From Klebsormidium nitens (Eukaryota > Streptophyta > Klebsormidiophyceae > Klebsormidiales > Klebsormidiaceae): a stretch of 64,000 nucleotides of DNA. The notes under the pieces are model-generated. The model ran no database searches. It was not told the origin of the DNA and worked only from the letters and a program-made list of their open reading frames with translations. Made by a program: the position numbers and the translations under genes. The stretch is from positions 56,268 through 120,267 of the forward strand of contig DF237209.1 in the NCBI GenBank assembly GCA_000708835.1. The letters run 5' to 3'. Below are positions 58,958 through 64,000 of the stretch, piece by piece; position 1 is the stretch's first letter; each line of letters opens with the position of its first letter.

Positions 58958-61900
58958 CACGCATGCTTGGTGCAGCGGCAGACTACGAGTTTCACAGTGT
59001 CCCTCGAGGAATGGGGTCATAAGATCTGCTCAAATGACGTTACGAGAGCAATGTACTGGCGACAGTAAAGATATAACAAACTAACATATGTTGATTCGAT
59101 CCGCTGCGTCTTATGCGCAGGAGCATGCAATCAACTTAACGAGCGCACGTACGGACAGACGGTTGCAGCGGCTCCGGCTCTGAAATATGTGATCGGATCA
59201 TTGTGGAGGGAAGTAATTAGTCTTACATGAAGTCTGTAGCTCACTCAAGTCACCAGCGCATACTTATGAATAACTTAACGTGCTTGATAATTTTCAGGCC
59301 CTTAGACACTAAGAAGTCTAAGCAGTGGCAGTGATCGACTCAAGTGATGTCAGACATCCATGCCATGCCATGAAGCAATATATATAAACCGATATTCATG
59401 CTGTGTGCGCGGCCGATCCCGGCTTGTTGGTACCGTACGCATGTTGAAAACTTGAAAGCCTGGTGACTCGGGTAAACAGTAAGTATATACTATAGGCCGT
59501 CCAACCGTATTGGTGTTTCATACAGTGTACAACGATAACTTGATCATGAGGTTGCACAGAATCGTCCCTTGCTATCACCGTTCAAACGTCATATATTCAA
59601 GAGCTACCACATGTACGTACGCGCTTTTGTTTGAATATTGTGAGCGCATAAGTTCACCATGTGCGCAGAGCTACAAATGCTATGCCACATATATACCTGC
59701 ACATGCATCATGAATATATATAATTTGTATATGCAATAATAAACAATTAGTACGGTATACTGACTAATCATTTTTTTATTGAATGATCATACATACATAC
59801 CGGTAGATTCATGTTTCAAGACGCGGTACACATCCGACCACGATCGATCAATAAGCTTGAATATTGAGTTCCGACGGTAATGCACATGATACCGAGTATA
59901 CAAGTGCTCCTAGGCTAGCTATCTTGTACGCTTGCATAACTGGTTAGATTGTTCATGTGCATCGCGGGTTACCGTAAAAACTTCTTGGCCCGCTTCGGGC
60001 CGGCTGGGCTCTACCTTAAGGTGCATCACTTTCTGCAGGTATGGTTGTCGGAAGAAGGGCGCCTTCGTCGCCACTTTTCGAAGCTGGCCCAGCTTCGCAC
60101 AGGTTCGCCGTAAACGCCTGGGGTGGCAACTCGAGAAGATTACCGCATACACCTGCGACCAAGGGGTTGGCGAACCTGGTATACTGGTAGGTTTTACAGT
60201 AGTATCTTATTGAAAATTTTGCAACTTACTAGTAGCTTATACTGCAGGATCTTATTGGCAGCTCTGAAATCAAGCAGGTTATAGTGCAAGATCTTACGAC
60301 CAAATATGTAACGAGCATCTTACAGTGTATAGTATCTGTCGGGTGATCGAGGCGGGATCGAGGCACGTAAAGGGAGTAGATTTGGTCGCTGCATGCCATA
60401 TAAGTGCATCGTTTGCATCTTATTGGTTGAAAGATCCGCAAAACATGTAAGATGGGGGGGTCAAAATCCAACAATCTATAGTGCTCTGGAACCGTCTCGT
60501 TATGACGAAGACAAAGACGTATTCCTGTTCTTGAGATTCTGAACGAGCGCTTATGCGGATTCGTCAAGATGATTTTTACTTCGAACATCTGCGGATTCGA
60601 AGTTGCCACCCCAGGCGTAAACGGGTCCATTCGAAGCGTCCCGCGGCCATTCCGTTGTGCGACGTGTCGCGTTCTCCCAAACGAATAAGTTTGCCTTGGC
60701 TAATGCTTAAAGGGGGCGTCTGCGACGCGTACCCCTTCCGTCAGGCCCACGATGCCGACGGCACTGTTTTACCCCAAACTCGGTGCCGACGGCAGCTGCC
60801 GCCCGCATTTTTCGGGCATTTTCGTGGCGAACTTTACCCCCAAGAGTGCGCCATATTGTCGCTGCGAAGCCAAGGCCCCGACGCCCCCTTTAAGTCCGAA
60901 GCTTTCCCCTGCACTCGGAAAAAAGAGATGCCTGAGGTAAGTGGGCAGAGGCCAAGCTTAGCAACGAGCAGGAGGATAAGTGGTGCATGTTTAGTGGTAA
61001 TACTCTCCCGGCCACAGGATGCTCTCTTGTGAATCTGGGAGTGAGTTTCTCGAGGAGAGCACAACTCCTAGATGCGTGTCATACGGAACGCAACCACATA
61101 GCCTAATGTTTGAACAACCAGGTATCCGTCCCACGATTTCGCGCAACTCTATGTTTTGCACTCCATGACCCTCGTCTTCAAGGCGTCGTGTGCCCTTCCT
61201 GGGAAATGGAAACCGATTCCTCACTCGTTTGGAAGATGCTCCTCTCTCCTCGATGTACTTCCTTGCGTTACGGTCTTTCCCCTCGCAACACGGTTGTAGA
61301 CGGGGAATGATAAATCTCGTCCGAAAATCTGAACAATCATCAGCAGTGGACCTCCTTACCTGCATTTTGCCGATCCACCCTAGGATACGTTCGTGAGATA
61401 TTGCGCTGATCGCGTGCTCGCACAGGCGGTTGGACCGATGACGTCAGCGTCGGAGCCGGGCGCGCGCGAGCTCGAGGACGCCTCGATCGAGGGCGCCTTT
61501 CCTGGGGCAGGTGTTGAAACGCCTGCGCGCTGCAGCGGATGAAAAAGGCGTGGTGTTGGGCCGCCGAAAGAGGGTCATTCCCACTTCACATGACACGTCC
61601 AGTTCTGCTCGATACCGCCGTTTTTGGCCGACTTGGCCGCTTCGCAATCAGAAAAAGACGTATAATCGTCACTTCGCAGAACCGAGCAGAACCAATTTTG
61701 GTAATGGCTTGTGAAACTGGCCGTTGATTGCCCTTGAAACTTTTGATATGTAAGGAAAGCTGCGTCAAAGGCGAACAGCATGATTGGGCTGGCGACGGAG
61801 GCCTAAAGAGCGGGAATATGGGGTACAGTTCTTGGGGTGCACCTGCTTGGCTGCAATTGGAGGGGGGGAGGAAGTGAGGGGTAAAGATTGGGCGAGTCTG

Positions 61901-62385
61901 AGAAGGGAAGGTAATGCGCTTGAGATGCCTCAAATTGAGCGTCGCAAGGCGGGGAGGAAAGAGCAACTTTCAACGATCAGAAGTGATTTGATAAGCGCAA
62001 AGGATGCAAGCTTGTCTAAAAAAAACGGGGTTCTTACTTTGACCAGGTCTCCAGGTGCTTTGCGAGCGGGTCTCTCCTCCCTCCCAGGGCACGTTAATTA
62101 TCCATGCAAATGCTCTAAAAAGAATGAGTCTGCTTTCATCATGTGTTCTTCGAAGCTTAGCGCTGAACACTTGTCATATAGTGCTTCAAGATGCATGTGC
62201 ATCCAGGCCTCGGCGTACACTGAGGGGACACTGAGCCTCCTGATACAAAGAGAACAACGGCGGTTTGCCCGATGCACCCTCACTCTGCCTGATACTGATT
62301 GATGAAGAGTCACTGCAGCTTAACAACTGGACACATGATGATCTTAGCGTTCATCTTTAAACTTGCCCAGATCAACATAGACCTT

Positions 62386-62541
62386 CTACTTACTTGAGGT
62401 ACACAAAAATATAGAATACAGAAGAATGAGCAGAATGAAGTTGCTCAGTACCCAGCTCTTTCTGGAGCCCTGATTGGCCAACTGCGATTGGATTTTCGTG
62501 GTTGTTCTTTGGCGCTGGACCGCTGTCCCCTCCCGCATACT
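62386..62541 (-). CDS. Possible small tail-anchored protein or exon (tentative)
   Basis: A short open frame starting at an ATG at 62541-62539. It has a basic, Q/R-rich head and then one clear hydrophobic segment (WVLSNFILLILLYSIFLC), with stop at 62386. The end of the frame also contains GTAAGT, so it could be an internal exon instead. I do not recognise a family. Head-plus-tail-anchor layout is the only support. Confidence 0.22.
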   Translation of the reverse strand, partial: SMREGTAVQRQRTTTKIQSQLANQGSRKSWVLSNFILLILLYSIFLCTSSK

Positions 62542-63859
62542 CCTTTTTGGCTTGCAGACCGCTTTTTTGTCATGCAAGCCGGGTTGCTAGCCCACCTCTG
62601 AGGTCGTTAAACTTGTCCTCCTTGTCACCCACCGACACCAGCTAGACACTTCATCACAATCAGCATGGACCTCTCTATCATGCTCCATGCTGGCGCCACC
62701 TGCTTTTCTCCTTTGGCAGAGCGCTCATGAGAACTTTAGGACCTTGCCACATGGTACATTCGGAAACGATCGTGAGCAACCGGCCGTGGTGGAATAAGAA
62801 GGCGAGAAGGCTGGTGCAGATCCCCCACTCATGTGCAACATAATTCACCGCAGTCTATTGCGAAGGCACCGCATTGGCTGCCTGTACTTGACCTGCTCAC
62901 TAACTTCCCCATTGGAATTAGCTAGCTGCAAGGACCTTGCAAGACTAATGCTGTCTGGATTTGACATGTGTGTTTGATCAGGCGCTGAGCCGATCGACGA
63001 ACTGCTTCTGTGTAGGGGGCGAGCTGGCAGCGGTCGACAAAGCTTGGCGGGCCGGGGAAGCGTCAAAAGCCGGCGTTGTAACTTGTCTACAGGGAGCGCC
63101 AAGGAAAGCCATTTTTACTGGAGATTCGTAATACAGGCGAGGAGAAATATCAAGGGTGCCTACAGATCCTTCACTTAAAAAGTGCTCGAGAGGGTTTTCC
63201 GGCCGGGCTAGATCAACAATAACACAGCTCAGCTCAATATGTGCGCAGCACCTCAGCACGACAGCACCTAGGAGCCAGCTAGTCGATCAGGAAGCGGCAA
63301 GCGTGCGGCCGCGCGGTCCGTCAACCGTGTGACAAGCCTGAGGCATATGCACTCGCGCACCCCACCGAGGTGAAGCGCTCGAATTTAGCCCCGGGCCGGC
63401 CGGCCGGGACTTACTCCTCCAGGGTAAACAATTCTAGCATGCGGCCGCGCGGCCGGGGCCGGGCGGGGTTTCCGCCAGTTACGCCGTCCCAACTGCTATA
63501 CCGGTAGATCCGACTGGCCGGGTGGTACGTGACCGTACGTCGCGCGGAACGACGTACGTTGCAGTAGTGCATGACGTTGTTCGCACCTGGGTCGGGTTCA
63601 CATTGGGGTTTCTGCCGTAATTCGGTCTGCCATGATTCGCAATTGGAAGTACCCATGCTGACGTTTCAGCAGTTTCGGATTACGGTAGCCAGAATGGGTT
63701 CAGATTGCAATTTGGTCCATCGAAATCTTCACCGTGATTCAAAACTCTCGACCGGAGCCATGTGACTGACCACGTGAACCAGATTGAGTACACCCAGTAC
63801 ACAGTACCGTCAGCAAAGGCGGAGTCGTGACGATATCAAACCTGTACTTATCGTGATTG

Positions 63860-63898
63860 GGCTATCCAAACGCGGTCGTCGACCGCGTTTCGATAGCC
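63860..63898. repeat. 39-bp near-perfect palindrome
   Basis: Nineteen-base arms around a single central T: GGCTATCCAAACGCGGTCG pairs with CGACCGCGTTTCGATAGCC at 18 of 19 positions. No gene context is visible near the window end. Confidence 0.85.
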
Positions 63899-64000
63899 TC
63901 CCGGATTTGAGTAGATTTTCGACTTCGATAAGTTCTGAAGTTCGAAGAATTGGCCGTTAGCCCGCCGACTCTGCCGGGGTGACGCCGAGTGACGCAAGTC

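Larger units (their letters stand above)
58958..64000. other. 3' flank with no confident gene
   Basis: 5 kb after the dihydropyrimidinase stop. 59.0-59.9 kb is AT-rich with CATATAT words. 60.2-60.45 kb has several GATCTTA/CATCTTA words. 60.6-60.9 kb and 63.3-63.5 kb are GC-rich, the latter with GGCCGCGCGG and GGCCGGCCGG blocks. Open frames at 60553-61032 and 61784-62302 carry no recognised motif. Confidence 0.5.

Noticed and set aside
60553-61032. 159-codon open frame in the 3' flank
   Set aside because: Starts in frame at a real ATG, but has GC-rich chance-like composition, no motif, and competing frames are equally open.
61784-62302. 172-codon open frame
   Set aside because: No recognisable domain and low-complexity K/R/E/G content. 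No flanking splice structure was found.

Overview
This window is nuclear DNA from a eukaryote of the green lineage. Genes are broken by spliceosomal introns with GT-AG borders (one GC-AG), there are no bacterial operons, and several products are plant-type: a chloroplast-directed DUF3172 protein, a two-domain Dabb protein with a transit-like leader, a secretory dihydropyrimidinase of the PYD2 type, and cytosolic NAD-malate dehydrogenase. The mixed base composition (near 50% GC by eye), long introns and about one gene per 7 kb would suit a streptophyte alga such as Klebsormidium. That genus is an inference, not something the sequence proves.

Nine protein genes are supported, and their strands alternate without exception: HemK/PrmC methyltransferase (+, 5' end outside the window), DUF3172 (-), MAEA/GID9 E3 ligase subunit (+), VOC/glyoxalase-like (-), double Dabb (+), HAD phosphatase (-), malate dehydrogenase (+), dual-specificity phosphatase (-), dihydropyrimidinase (+). 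This gives four head-to-head pairs whose start codons are only about 0.4-0.75 kb apart and which may share promoters (7105-7653, 33783-34315, 43253-44006, 50067-50449). Telo-box motifs occur in the last two. The tail-to-tail gaps are longer and hold the repeats.

The largest gene-free stretch (15530-31544) is filled mostly by several strongly diverged copies of a repeat of several kilobases, followed by a GC-rich patch and an imperfect fold-back. Smaller tandem or degenerate repeats lie in the Dabb introns, and a cluster of short hairpins lies after the MDH gene. The last 5 kb shows no confident gene.

The most unusual signal is in the dihydropyrimidinase gene. The exon carrying the metal-bridging lysine is preceded by four decayed tandem copies of its own 5' part, at about 140-bp spacing, and followed by copies of its 3' edge. 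A second exon of the gene has a copy of its 3' end complete with a splice donor, and the HemK gene has a similar decayed exon copy. The genes do not form one pathway. They cover protein modification and turnover (HemK, MAEA), central metabolism (MDH, dihydropyrimidinase), detoxification or repair-type enzymes (VOC, HAD), signalling (phosphatase) and plastid or stress proteins (DUF3172, Dabb).
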